From Verrucomicrobia bacterium UBA1200 (GTDB taxonomy: Bacteria > Verrucomicrobiota > Kiritimatiellia > RFP12 > UBA1067): a DNA stretch of 64,000 bases. Numbering within the stretch: position 1 is the first letter of the stretch; every line of letters starts with the position of its first letter. Both the position numbers and the translations under genes were made by a program. Under the pieces are notes generated by a model that saw only the letters and a program-made list of their open reading frames with translations, was not told the origin of the DNA and did no database searches. This document shows positions 25,697-34,489 of the stretch, piece after piece. The stretch is taken from positions 1,201 to 65,200 of the forward strand of contig DBXY01000019.1 in assembly GCA_002309765.1 (NCBI GenBank). The letters run 5' to 3'.

Positions 25697-27634
25697 TCAC
25701 ATCGTGCGGTAAAGGAACACAGTTGAGGTGTGGCGTTCGGGAAGGGTGATTTCCAGTTCGCCGTTCACGATTGACTTCGCTCCGGTGTCCAGATTCTCCA
25801 CCTCTACCGTCGCGCCTTTCGGCAACCCTTTGAGCGGAATGGCCGCACGGCTGGACGGCGATTCTGCACGACGAAACGCGAGGACCACACCCTCACCCTT
25901 TTCGGGGTCGTTGTACTGCCAGATCGCCCATGCGCTCGGATCAAGAACCGAGCTGCCGTGGTTGTAGAAGTCGCATGGGAAATACTTGCGGATGCGGCGG
26001 TACTCGTCGCAACACTTCTTCGACGCCGCCCAATCCACCTTTTCCTCCTTCTGGAAGATAGTGTTCCAGTAGGCGACACCGTGGCTGGCGGAATAGGCAC
26101 TGCGCAATGAGTAGGTATCGCTCAGCTTCACGGTACAGCCGTTGTAGGGGACGAGTCGCGACAATCCGGCGTTGTGGGTCTGGAGTACGTCACCGTTGAC
26201 GTTGAACCCGCACTGGTAGTCGCTGCGGAAGAACGGGATCGCTCGGCGCATGGTCTCGATGTCGATGCGCCGCCCGCCGCTTGCACAATTGTCAATCAGA
26301 AGTTTCGGGCAGCGGGCGAGCAGTTCGTCCCACATCTGGTAGAGTCCCGTAACATGGCGGATCTGCGTTACACCTTCGCGATTTTCCGTATCATGGTTCT
26401 TCATGACCGTGCCTGGGTCGAAGTTGAAGTCTTGCCGGTAACATGAGAAGTTGAGCCGCTCCGCGAAATCCACTAGTAAATCCCGCACATATGCCCGGCC
26501 TTTATCGTTGCCGTAGTAGAGGAGTGGTCCCAGCAACAGGTCTGGATGCTCCTTGGCGAAGTTGGATGACGAGACCACGCGCTCCGGCTCGAACCACAGC
26601 ATAATCCCCATACCCGCATCCTTTGCCGCATCGCGCACATCCGTCAGGCCTTTCGGGTGGATGCGCGGGTTAGGTACCCAGTCGCCCGTCCAGCGGCCCC
26701 AGTCGCCTGTGTAAGCGTCGTCGCACTTTGTGCTGTTGCCATACCAACCTGCGTCAATCCAGAGGTCTTCATAGGTGAGTCCCTTAGCCTTCAGCGTATT
26801 AACGCGGTGGATCATCTCTTCGGAGGTGAGACCACCCCACAGTTCATAGGCGAGCAGCCCTTCGCGGACATTCGGACGTGACGCGACGTGCGAGAAATGT
26901 TTGCGCAGGAGGCGACGGAACTTGTTCGCGCCGTCCTCGCCCTTCGCATAGTTCATTAAGAGTACGCGGCTCGTGCGTAACTTTTCGCCTGGCTCTAGGT
27001 AGAACCGGGCAAGCGCCAATCCCGTCTCGACGCGCACACCCTCCGCACTGTCCGCGAACCGCGCGCGCCAGCCGCCAGTCCAGCCAATGGCGATAATCGC
27101 CCCCTGTCCGTCTTGTGTCACTTCGAAGAAGGGTGCCTGACGGTCAGACGGGCGCGCACAACCGTTACTCATCTCGATAACGTTATTCTTGCCGCGCATA
27201 GGGTGGAAATAACGCGTGATGGCCGCGAACTCGCGGGCAGTCACCGTGTCGCTCATCGCGTAATCGCCACTCGAAAAGCACCCGTTCATCGTCACCACAG
27301 CACGCTCGCCGGGCATGGCGATGTCGCCGCGAAACTTTGGCGGTTTAGGCGGCAGTAAGACGAGAACGTCGCCGTCGTGGATTTCGCTCAACACGGTACT
27401 TTTCTCGTTTGACGGGTTCTCAAACCAGAGCACCCACTCCGTCGCGTTGAATTGCGGGTAGGCAACGCTTTCTACCGTCACCTTTAGATGCGCATCCACC
27501 TGCATGGAATCGCTTCCCGTAACAACCTGTTCACCGTACTTGAACGAAAACCTTGGTTGCGGCACATCGGCCGCGTATGCGAAACCTGCGGTAATCGCTG
27601 CTAGTAGAAAACCGGATGCCCTTTTTATGCTCAT
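25697..27634 (-). CDS. Secreted GH36-type alpha-galactosidase
   Basis: This 645-residue exported enzyme removes alpha-galactose from oligosaccharides or galactomannan. The signal peptide is MSIKRASGFLLAAITAGFAYA. After an N-terminal beta-sandwich the barrel shows YEDLWIDAGWYG, MGIMLWFEPERV, CYRQDFNFDPG with the nucleophile Asp, LLIDNCASGGRRIDIET and the acid/base Asp in FFRSDYQCG, all diagnostic of GH36. AAGGAG precedes the ATG by 8 bases. The esterase-fusion gene starts 34 bases downstream; the large secreted protein lies 262 bases upstream. Confidence 0.92.
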   Translation of the reverse strand: MSIKRASGFLLAAITAGFAYAADVPQPRFSFKYGEQVVTGSDSMQVDAHLKVTVESVAYPQFNATEWVLWFENPSNEKSTVLSEIHDGDVLVLLPPKPPKFRGDIAMPGERAVVTMNGCFSSGDYAMSDTVTAREFAAITRYFHPMRGKNNVIEMSNGCARPSDRQAPFFEVTQDGQGAIIAIGWTGGWRARFADSAEGVRVETGLALARFYLEPGEKLRTSRVLLMNYAKGEDGANKFRRLLRKHFSHVASRPNVREGLLAYELWGGLTSEEMIHRVNTLKAKGLTYEDLWIDAGWYGNSTKCDDAYTGDWGRWTGDWVPNPRIHPKGLTDVRDAAKDAGMGIMLWFEPERVVSSSNFAKEHPDLLLGPLLYYGNDKGRAYVRDLLVDFAERLNFSCYRQDFNFDPGTVMKNHDTENREGVTQIRHVTGLYQMWDELLARCPKLLIDNCASGGRRIDIETMRRAIPFFRSDYQCGFNVNGDVLQTHNAGLSRLVPYNGCTVKLSDTYSLRSAYSASHGVAYWNTIFQKEEKVDWAASKKCCDEYRRIRKYFPCDFYNHGSSVLDPSAWAIWQYNDPEKGEGVVLAFRRAESPSSRAAIPLKGLPKGATVEVENLDTGAKSIVNGELEITLPERHTSTVFLYRTM

Positions 27635-27769
27635 CGTACCGTCTCCTTATTTGGGATCAAGATTCAACAACCCCACTTTGCTTGTAACTTATCCGTATTT
27701 TGGTCGCGACAAGCCCACCACTCCCGTTTGGCTCCCGGTCGTGATCCACCCTTTGCCGAGGTTTCCACC

Positions 27770-27805
27770 CTTGACAGGACTAGACAAACCAGGGGCCGTG
27801 TCAAG
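27770..27805. repeat. Inverted repeat upstream of the GH36 gene
   Basis: CTTGACA (27770-27776) and TGTCAAG (27799-27805) are perfect 7-bp arms about a 22-base spacer in the 262-base gap between GH36 and the large secreted protein. One arm could also serve as a -35 box on the reverse strand. It is a possible operator. Nothing else is recognisable in the gap. Confidence 0.4.
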
Positions 27806-27896
27806 CGTGACCTTCCCTCGGCAGGGGCAACGAGCAAGTTAATTATCTGTTACCTATTCGTTGCCAGACGGGAGGGATGCGCTTGTCGCGCCCGCC

Positions 27897-30545
27897 TTAC
27901 CGAATGAAAATAATGGTCGCTTCGGGAATATGCGGACTGAAGCCGGGGCCGAGAATCTGCAGCCCGCACCAGAATGCCGCCTCATCCGCCGACTCGCTGA
28001 AGAAAGTACCATTGATTGTGCCTTCCGCATCGGATATGGCATCAATCCGCGCATAGTCGCCGAATTCGGCAACGAACCACGTATTTCCGGAAACCGCCGT
28101 CTCGCCGCCGATCGAGAACACTCCGCGCACGATGGAATTGCTAGTGGCCGGCGGTGCGCTTGTGAGCGCGCGGCTGAAGAAGTAGAGTTCGTATTTGGTC
28201 TCGGGCAGGAGCCCGGCCATCGTGAAAGCGTTCTCATCGGTGCTGTTGGCGGAGATTACGCCGTCCGCGAACAGCTCGGCCGCATCGGTGTCCATTGCCA
28301 TATTGTCGGCGGATACCGAAAACTCGCCGTTTTCCTTCCAGAGGGAAAGAGTCGCTCCCGTACGCGCACCGGAGGCTGCGTACAACTGCCTACTCTCCTG
28401 ATTGACGGTACCGTCCTCCACGGAGAAACCGTTCCATTTACCATTCGAATACCACACACGGCCCGCACCTTTATACGTCATATCCGTGCCCTTGCGGTTT
28501 AGATCAATGCTGATGCACTCGGCAATCGAAGCGTCACCATCCGGTTCCAGCCAGGCGTAGAAGCCGGTTAAATCGTAATCGTATGCTCCGTTCGAGCCTA
28601 CGGCAAATGTCACCGTTTCGCCTGTACGCAAAAAGAGCCGGTCCGCATGGAGCCTTCTCGCCTCTTGACCTGTACGGTTCTTCTCCAGTTTAAGCACTGC
28701 CGAATCCGCATTATATCCCTCCGCCACGATATGCGCGTCCACGCCGTTGTCATACGAAACAACCGAGTCAGTCTTATAACTCAGGTCGCTAAACCAAGCA
28801 GTCGCTGAATAGACGCCGTACTCAGGTGCGGTAAAGCGAAGTGCAGTTGCGCTGTTATCGCTCTTGGGATGGCAGATGAGCATATCGGCACCGGCATCGC
28901 AAACAGACCCAGACCCCATCTCACTAGCCGTCACCGTACGTTCAGCGATGTTGACGGTCATGTATGGCGAGGTGTTGGCGTTCACGCCCCAACCCTTTGT
29001 CGTATCGGTGAACTTTGACTGCAGCGTTTCGTAGGCCGTGAATGCACCTTTCCACCCGCCGACGCAGAGACCGGCCGCCCATGTGATGCCGTTATGCGAG
29101 AAAGGATTCGCCGGCGAATCAGATGACATATTCGCCTTCATTGCGGCGTTCGCGTCGTAGGTAGCGGAGAAGTCGCCCTTGCGAATAAACGCCCAGAGGG
29201 TTGCCGTCCAGTCCGAATCATTGTTCCCGTTGTTATCCACCACCACCGACAACGGAATTTGGGGCATAACCCTCACGTCTTTTAAGAAAATTGTGGCGCT
29301 GGAGGAATAGGGGGATCCCCTTTCGACCGTGACGTACGCCTTGTCCAACACTTCGCCGCCCTGCAACAGCCACACGTTTGCGCCTGAATTTTCTAGGTTG
29401 CTTTTTTTGTAGGCCAGGTCACGCATTGCAATCCCCACGTCAAAGATCCCGCCCACGTTCGGGCGGATTTCAAGAATCGCCAATCCCATTTTATTATTAT
29501 AGGGTGGCACTAAATTCAGTTCACCCGGCAAGAAGGCCCACCCGTAGGCGGTAAGGGCCTTGCCGGTGCTGTTTGTCTCCGTGGACATCGCACCCGTGAT
29601 GTTGGCAGTGACATAGGGAAGTCCGGAACCCGTTGCGATGCCTGCCATGACGCCGCCATTTCCCGTGCGGGTGTAATGCGTGTTGTTCATGAGCGTACGC
29701 GCCGCATTCGTAGATATGCCGGCGGCGTGAGATGCCGACCATACGCCGAACGAATCCGTATAGGGGTTTGAAGCTGTTTCGGAGTTAAAGTTCGCGAGGA
29801 AAGCGGATGAGGCATCGTACACCGCCTCCACCTCCTCCTCAATGCGGAAGTCAAGCCCAGTCGCATTCGAATTGAATGTGCCGTTTCCGTCAATCGACAT
29901 CTCAATCGTATCCCCCGCCGCATACGTTGCGGTGGCGAGCGAGAAGTCATTCGTGGTCACGGCTGTCGCGGCGCTTTTCCACGCTTTGCGCTCACACCGC
30001 TCCGTTCCGTTGACGAACAGCGCCACCGCCGTCCAGCCAGTGTTCCGGTTCCACGCCTTTGCGGTGACGGTATACGTACCATCCCGCGGCACCGTGAAGC
30101 GCAAAGCGATGCACTGGTACCCGGCATCAGATGTGTTGCCGGGGTGACAAGAAAGTTCGCCCGGTTGAATCGCCGGATAGGCGGAGCCGCGCATGAAGGT
30201 CTTGGTGTCCGGCCACGGTGTTGGGTTAACACTGAAGCAAGGAGAAGCGTCGTTCTTCGCTGGGCCGCGTTCCCAGTGGACTTTCAAGCCCGACGAGTCA
30301 GCTTCGGTGTCCGTCCTGTATCGGACACCCGGCAATAGCATACGCTCACCGTTGTACGTCGCCGAGCGCATATAACTCCACACCCCGCCGTAAAGGTTCG
30401 TGTAAACATTCTTGTTCGCCGCGTTCAGCACGAGGTCGTGCGCCGCGTCGTGTACCACCGTCACGCCATGCGCGGCGTATGCCGCACACGCGATCAGTGC
30501 CCCTATTGTCCAAGCCGCAGATAACGTTTTCTTTTCGGTTATCAT
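27897..30545 (-). CDS. Large secreted protein with repeated beta-sandwich modules, function unknown
   Basis: I do not recognise a named family. The 882-residue product has a signal peptide (MITEKKTLSAAWTIGALIACAAYAAHG) and no membrane anchor. Residues ~100-210 and ~545-700 look like carbohydrate-binding-type sandwiches (ALRFTVPRDGTYTVTAKAW; ALRFTAPEYGVYSATAWF). A module is repeated: YDASSAFLANFNSETASNPYTDSFGVWSASHAAG near 245 and YDANAAMKANMSSDSPANPFSHNGITWAAGL near 475. The start ATG 30545 follows AGGAG by 8 bases. It is the first gene opposite the divergent XylR-like regulator, so it may be a glycan-binding or structural partner of the GH36 and esterase enzymes. This role is inferred from position. 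Confidence 0.75.
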   Translation of the reverse strand: MITEKKTLSAAWTIGALIACAAYAAHGVTVVHDAAHDLVLNAANKNVYTNLYGGVWSYMRSATYNGERMLLPGVRYRTDTEADSSGLKVHWERGPAKNDASPCFSVNPTPWPDTKTFMRGSAYPAIQPGELSCHPGNTSDAGYQCIALRFTVPRDGTYTVTAKAWNRNTGWTAVALFVNGTERCERKAWKSAATAVTTNDFSLATATYAAGDTIEMSIDGNGTFNSNATGLDFRIEEEVEAVYDASSAFLANFNSETASNPYTDSFGVWSASHAAGISTNAARTLMNNTHYTRTGNGGVMAGIATGSGLPYVTANITGAMSTETNSTGKALTAYGWAFLPGELNLVPPYNNKMGLAILEIRPNVGGIFDVGIAMRDLAYKKSNLENSGANVWLLQGGEVLDKAYVTVERGSPYSSSATIFLKDVRVMPQIPLSVVVDNNGNNDSDWTATLWAFIRKGDFSATYDANAAMKANMSSDSPANPFSHNGITWAAGLCVGGWKGAFTAYETLQSKFTDTTKGWGVNANTSPYMTVNIAERTVTASEMGSGSVCDAGADMLICHPKSDNSATALRFTAPEYGVYSATAWFSDLSYKTDSVVSYDNGVDAHIVAEGYNADSAVLKLEKNRTGQEARRLHADRLFLRTGETVTFAVGSNGAYDYDLTGFYAWLEPDGDASIAECISIDLNRKGTDMTYKGAGRVWYSNGKWNGFSVEDGTVNQESRQLYAASGARTGATLSLWKENGEFSVSADNMAMDTDAAELFADGVISANSTDENAFTMAGLLPETKYELYFFSRALTSAPPATSNSIVRGVFSIGGETAVSGNTWFVAEFGDYARIDAISDAEGTINGTFFSESADEAAFWCGLQILGPGFSPHIPEATIIFIR

Positions 30546-30615
30546 TTCGCATCTCCTTAAGAAGAAAACTATCAATGAAAAATATTGTCACATAATCCAT
30601 GTAATATATCAATCT

Positions 30616-30633
30616 ATGATTACGCAAAATCAT
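30616..30633. promoter_or_regulatory. Candidate operator between the divergent glycan genes and regulator
   Basis: ATGATT (30616-30621) and AATCAT (30628-30633) form a perfect inverted repeat with a 6-base spacer in the AT-rich gap between the large secreted protein gene and the XylR-like gene. Its position suits autoregulation. Confidence 0.4.
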
Positions 30634-30678
30634 ATACTATAATTGCGCAGACTTAATTGAATATCCATGAGTTTTCTG

Positions 30679-30708
30679 TTGCAATTCAAACCCATTTCAT
30701 CATATAAT
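30679..30708 (+). promoter_or_regulatory. Promoter of the XylR-like regulator
   Basis: TTGCAA (30679-30684) and a perfect TATAAT (30703-30708) are 18 bases apart. Transcription would begin near 30715, immediately at the ATG at 30716, giving a nearly leaderless message. Confidence 0.5.
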
Positions 30709-30715
30709 GGATAGT

Positions 30716-31846
30716 ATGACAAAACTTTCTCCCATATTCAATGTCGTGGCGAGTCTTAATCTCGCCTACCAGACGCATGCACACCTTCTCGGTGGTATTC
30801 TTGCGTATGTCAAGACGCACACTAGCTGGACATTGAACCTCATCGTCGGCCGGCGCGACGAGCAAAAACGGTACGATCTGACCATGCTCAACGGAATCAT
30901 TCTCCACAACGAGGTTCCGAAATGGCTGAACGGATTCGACCTCGGCAAGATCCCAACCGTTATAATCGATCCTATCGATACGCTGGAATTTCCCTGCTTT
31001 CGGGTCTACTGCAATAACGCACCGATTGCCGCGACCGCCGCGAAGCATCTTCTTTCGAAACAGTGCGCTACATACGCATTCGTGCATTCGGCAGGTCGGG
31101 CATGGTCTGACACGCGCGGTCGCATGTTTGCGGAGGCGGTCAAGACTGCTGGCGGACGTTTCCTTTGGCGAACGTCCGATCGGGCACGGCTTCCGGGTCT
31201 CATCGCTGCTGCGCCAAAGCCGCTGGGCGTGTTCGCTGCCACGGACATTCTTGCCCGCGCCACGCTCGATGCCTGCCGTGTGGTGGGATGTCGGGTTCCG
31301 GATGACGTGCTGATTCTCGGCGTGGACAACGATGTGCCGCTCTGCGAACTGTCAGCGCCCACGCTTTCCAGCATTCCCCAAAACTCGCGTGATGCAGGTT
31401 ACCGTTTGGCCGGGCTGCTTGACCGCGCGATGCGCGGCAATACAACCCCAGCTGGGGAACCTGACATTCAATACACTGGCAATACGGTCGTCGAGCGGCT
31501 CTCCACGATGCGATCGTTTGCCTATGACCAGATTGTGCGCCGCTGTCAGGAATTGCTGGCAGCGGACTTCGCCTCACAAATTCGCGTTTCTGATCTCGCA
31601 CAGCATTTCCGCGTCTCGCGGCGTACGCTCGAAACGCACTTTCGAGCCGTAACCGGCACGACGATCGCAGTGGAAGTGACGCGCCTTCGAATCGAGCGCG
31701 CCAAGCATCTTCTCAGAACCACCGACAATACCCTTGAGCAGATCGCGTCAGCCTGTGGCTTTTACAACGCCAGCCACCTCTCGGTCATGTTCTTCCGCCT
31801 CGTCGGCATTCGCCCGTCGGCATTTCGCCGTAGCTTTAGGCAGTAG
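30716..31846 (+). CDS. XylR-like regulator: periplasmic-binding-protein fold plus AraC-type DNA-binding domain
   Basis: This 376-residue cytoplasmic transcription factor has residues ~10-265 in a LacI/PBP-type sugar-sensing fold (GIILHNEVPKWLNGF, PTVIIDPIDTLEFPCFRVYCNN, DDVLILGVDNDVPLCELSAPTLSSI). Residues ~275-375 carry an AraC double helix-turn-helix (IRVSDLAQHFRVSRRTLETHF, LEQIASACGFYNASHLSVMFFRLVGIRPSAFRR). XylR of E. coli has this architecture and activates xylose genes. An ATG 9 bases earlier (30707) overlaps the TATAAT box, so 30716 is preferred. It diverges from the secreted-protein/GH36/esterase cluster, its likely target. The inducer is not predictable from sequence. Confidence 0.92.
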   Translation: MTKLSPIFNVVASLNLAYQTHAHLLGGILAYVKTHTSWTLNLIVGRRDEQKRYDLTMLNGIILHNEVPKWLNGFDLGKIPTVIIDPIDTLEFPCFRVYCNNAPIAATAAKHLLSKQCATYAFVHSAGRAWSDTRGRMFAEAVKTAGGRFLWRTSDRARLPGLIAAAPKPLGVFAATDILARATLDACRVVGCRVPDDVLILGVDNDVPLCELSAPTLSSIPQNSRDAGYRLAGLLDRAMRGNTTPAGEPDIQYTGNTVVERLSTMRSFAYDQIVRRCQELLAADFASQIRVSDLAQHFRVSRRTLETHFRAVTGTTIAVEVTRLRIERAKHLLRTTDNTLEQIASACGFYNASHLSVMFFRLVGIRPSAFRRSFRQ

Positions 31847-31920
31847 TTGCGAAGCAGACTTATGCTCCACCGTCCAAGTTTACAAAGGATGGCGTTTCCC
31901 GCGTTGCGGTCAAAATAAAA

Positions 31921-31970
31921 TTGCATCAAAAAAGCTTTTCTGGCTAGACTTTCGCACCGAACAAAGTCTA
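31921..31970 (+). promoter_or_regulatory. Promoter with overlapping palindrome upstream of the oxidoreductase-ABC operon
   Basis: TTGCAT (31921-31926) and TAGACT (31945-31950) are 18 bases apart. The -10 forms one arm of a perfect 8-bp inverted repeat, TAGACTTT (31945-31952) with AAAGTCTA (31963-31970), so a repressor or hairpin could act at the start site. Confidence 0.5.
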
Positions 31971-32026
31971 AAATATGGCTGTGTTTGAATTTAAGGGGGC
32001 GGTCATGCCCCGGAAAGGCGGAGTTT

Positions 32027-33436
32027 ATGTTGAAAGAGTCGCTTGTGGCGGCCGGAGCGGCCATGTTGCTGATTGGCGGATGCGAAAAAGCGGGGCGGGA
32101 GACGGCCAATCCCGAGCAGACGCGGCAGGCCGCCGCCCCCACGGTCAAGTTGGTTACCCTTGATCCGGGGCATTTCCACGCGGCGCTGGTGCAAAAGCGG
32201 ATGTATCCGGAAGTTTCGTCCCGGGTCCACATTTACGCCCCGGAGGGCGCGGACCTTCAAATGCACCTCAAGCGCATCGAGGGTTTCAATACCCGCGAGA
32301 AAAACCCCACCAAGTGGGAAAGCGAGATTTACACCGGGCCGGATTTCCTAGAGCGCATGCTGGCCGACAAGCCGGGGAACGTGGTGGTACTGGCCGGAAA
32401 CAACTCCCGGAAGACGGAATACATTCTGAAAAGCGTACAGGCGGGGCTGAATGTGCTGGCGGATAAGCCGATGGCCATCAGCGCGAAGGATTACGAGTTG
32501 CTTAAGCAGGCGTTCGAGGTCGCCAAGGAGAAGGGCGTGCTCTTATACGATATCATGACCGAACGCTACGAGATCACCACCATGCTGCAACGGGAGCTTT
32601 CCCGCTTCCCGGAGGTTTATGGCGAGCAGGAGCTGGGCTCGCCCGACGACCCGGCGGTCACCAAGGAGAGCGTGCACCATTTCTGCAAGCTGGTGGACGG
32701 CAAGCCGTTGCAGCGCCCGGAATGGTATTACGACACCGACCAGCAGGGCGAGGCGATCGTGGATGTCACGACCCATCTGACCGACCTGGTGCAGTGGGAA
32801 GTTTTCCCGGATACGACTTTAGATATGAAAGACGTCCAGATGATCTCCGCCCGCGTGTGGCCGACCCCGATCACTTTTGAGCAGTATCAGCTCAACACCT
32901 CCGCCAAGGAGTGGCCGGAGTATCTCAAGAAAAAGCTGGATAAGGACGGCGTGCTGCAGTGCGCGGCCAACGGCGAGTTCACCTACCGGCTGAAGGATGT
33001 GTGCGCCAAGATTTCGGTGCTTTGGAATTTCCAGCCGCCCAAAGACGGCGGCGACACCCACTACTCGCTGATGCGCGGCACCCGTTCGTCGCTGATCATC
33101 GAGCAGGGCGAGGCCGAGGGCTACAAGCCGGTGCTGTACGTTGAGCCGCGTCGTGTGCCGGGCGTGAAAAAGGACGACATCGCGGCGGCGTTGACCAAGG
33201 CGATGCGTAAAATCAACGAAAAGTGGCCGGGCGTCTCCTTCACCCCGCACGAAACCGGTTTCCGTATCGACATCCCCCAGCCGTACTACAACGGCCACGA
33301 GTCCCATTTCGGGCAGGTGACCGAAAAGTATCTCAGCTTTCTCAAGAACGGCAACATGCCGGAGTGGGAAGTCCCGAATATGCTGGTTAAGTACGGTACG
33401 CTGATGCAGGCGCTGGAAATGGCCCATAAGGAGTAA
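32027..33436 (+). CDS. Exported lipoprotein of the Gfo/Idh/MocA-like oxidoreductase type
   Basis: The 469-residue protein starts at ATG 32027, 7 bases after GGCGGAG. It has a lipoprotein signal (MLKESLVAAGAAMLLIGGC, lipobox LIGG-C at residue 19). The body resembles Gfo/Idh/MocA: VVVLAGNNSRKTEYILKSVQAGLNVLADKPMAI holds the conserved DKP, and DVTTHLTDLVQWEVFPD the downstream helix. The first strand reads LVTLDPGHFHAALV, lacking the usual GxGxxG dinucleotide loop. Whether it still binds NAD(P) outside the cytoplasm is uncertain. It is followed at 9 bases by an ABC-2 exporter pair, likely one operon. Confidence 0.8.
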   Translation: MLKESLVAAGAAMLLIGGCEKAGRETANPEQTRQAAAPTVKLVTLDPGHFHAALVQKRMYPEVSSRVHIYAPEGADLQMHLKRIEGFNTREKNPTKWESEIYTGPDFLERMLADKPGNVVVLAGNNSRKTEYILKSVQAGLNVLADKPMAISAKDYELLKQAFEVAKEKGVLLYDIMTERYEITTMLQRELSRFPEVYGEQELGSPDDPAVTKESVHHFCKLVDGKPLQRPEWYYDTDQQGEAIVDVTTHLTDLVQWEVFPDTTLDMKDVQMISARVWPTPITFEQYQLNTSAKEWPEYLKKKLDKDGVLQCAANGEFTYRLKDVCAKISVLWNFQPPKDGGDTHYSLMRGTRSSLIIEQGEAEGYKPVLYVEPRRVPGVKKDDIAAALTKAMRKINEKWPGVSFTPHETGFRIDIPQPYYNGHESHFGQVTEKYLSFLKNGNMPEWEVPNMLVKYGTLMQALEMAHKE

Positions 33437-33445
33437 CGGTTTGCC

Positions 33446-34483
33446 ATGCGGGCGGTCTGGGCTATCGCAAGGACCACGTTCATCGAGGCCATTCAGCAGC
33501 CGGTGGCGTTCCTGATGTATCTCTTTTCGGTGGCGCTCACGCTACTGGTGCCGGTGTTTCAGTTCCATCGTTTCAGCGAGGACGGGCGGTTGGCGCGCGA
33601 CAGCGGCCTTTCCTGCATGCTGGTGTTCGGCATGGCTCTGGCGGTATGCACTGCCGGGCGGTCGGTGTCGAAGGAGATCGCCGACGGCACCGCCGCATCG
33701 GTGCTGGGTAAGCCGGTGCCGCGCCCGGTGTTTGTCTGCTCGAAATGGTTGGGGTGCGCTCTGGTCACCGCGATGTTCTGCCTTGGTCAGCTCGCCGCGC
33801 TGATGATTGCGGAGCGCGCCTCGGCGCACTATGTGCTGCGCGAGGATTTCAACGGCTACGCGACCGACCCGATTTCGCTGATTCTGGCGCTGGGCGGGTT
33901 GGCGCTGGCGTTGCTGGCCGGCGCGGCGCGGCATTTTTTCGGGCGGCATCGTTTCGGGGCCTCGGTGTTTTTCGGGGTGCTGTACTCCCAGGTGGCGGTG
34001 CTTCTGTTTTCCGGCTTTTACAATCGGCTGGGCCAGTTTTACCCCGTCCACGGCGAGGCCGCCTGCTGCGAACACCACGCCGCCGGAGAGGCGGCCCACG
34101 CGCTTTTTTACCATCCGGAACTTAACCTGCGGGTGATCCCCGCCGCGTTGTTGGTGTTTTTCGGTCTGTTGGTGTTTGCCGCGCTTGGTACCGCGCTCTC
34201 CACCCGGATGCGCACCGGCACGGTGCTGGCAGTTTGCGCCGGGGTGCTCTTCACCGGGTTGGCGGGCGACACGCTGTTCAACGGCTCGTCGTTGCTGTCG
34301 TTTCGCGGCGCGGTTTCGGGAGTGTTGCCGGACCTTCAGAATTTTTGGCTTTGCGACGCCATCGCGCACGGCGGCCGGATCTCCCCCGGTTATGTGTGGC
34401 TGGCGGGAGGTTATGCCCTGACCGTTTGCACGGTCTTTCTGTTGGCGGGATGCATGGCGTTCCAAAACCGCGACGTGGGGTGA
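33446..34483 (+). CDS. ABC-2 type transporter permease
   Basis: This 345-residue integral membrane protein has about six hydrophobic segments: an N-terminal helix after ARTTFIEAIQQPVAFLMY, and others around LSCMLVFGMALAVCTAG, ALILALGGLALALLAG-like, VFFGVLYSQVAVLLF, LLVFFGLLVFAALGTAL and the C-terminal VCTVFLLAGCMAF. The N-terminal pattern (RTTFIEAIQQP, SKEIADGTAASVLGKPVPR) is typical of ABC-2 permeases encoded next to a CcmA/NosF-like ATPase. The ribosome site AAGGAG overlaps the end of the preceding gene. The ATPase follows after 6 bases. Substrate unknown. Confidence 0.85.
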   Translation: MRAVWAIARTTFIEAIQQPVAFLMYLFSVALTLLVPVFQFHRFSEDGRLARDSGLSCMLVFGMALAVCTAGRSVSKEIADGTAASVLGKPVPRPVFVCSKWLGCALVTAMFCLGQLAALMIAERASAHYVLREDFNGYATDPISLILALGGLALALLAGAARHFFGRHRFGASVFFGVLYSQVAVLLFSGFYNRLGQFYPVHGEAACCEHHAAGEAAHALFYHPELNLRVIPAALLVFFGLLVFAALGTALSTRMRTGTVLAVCAGVLFTGLAGDTLFNGSSLLSFRGAVSGVLPDLQNFWLCDAIAHGGRISPGYVWLAGGYALTVCTVFLLAGCMAFQNRDVG

Positions 34484-34489
34484 TTTTCC

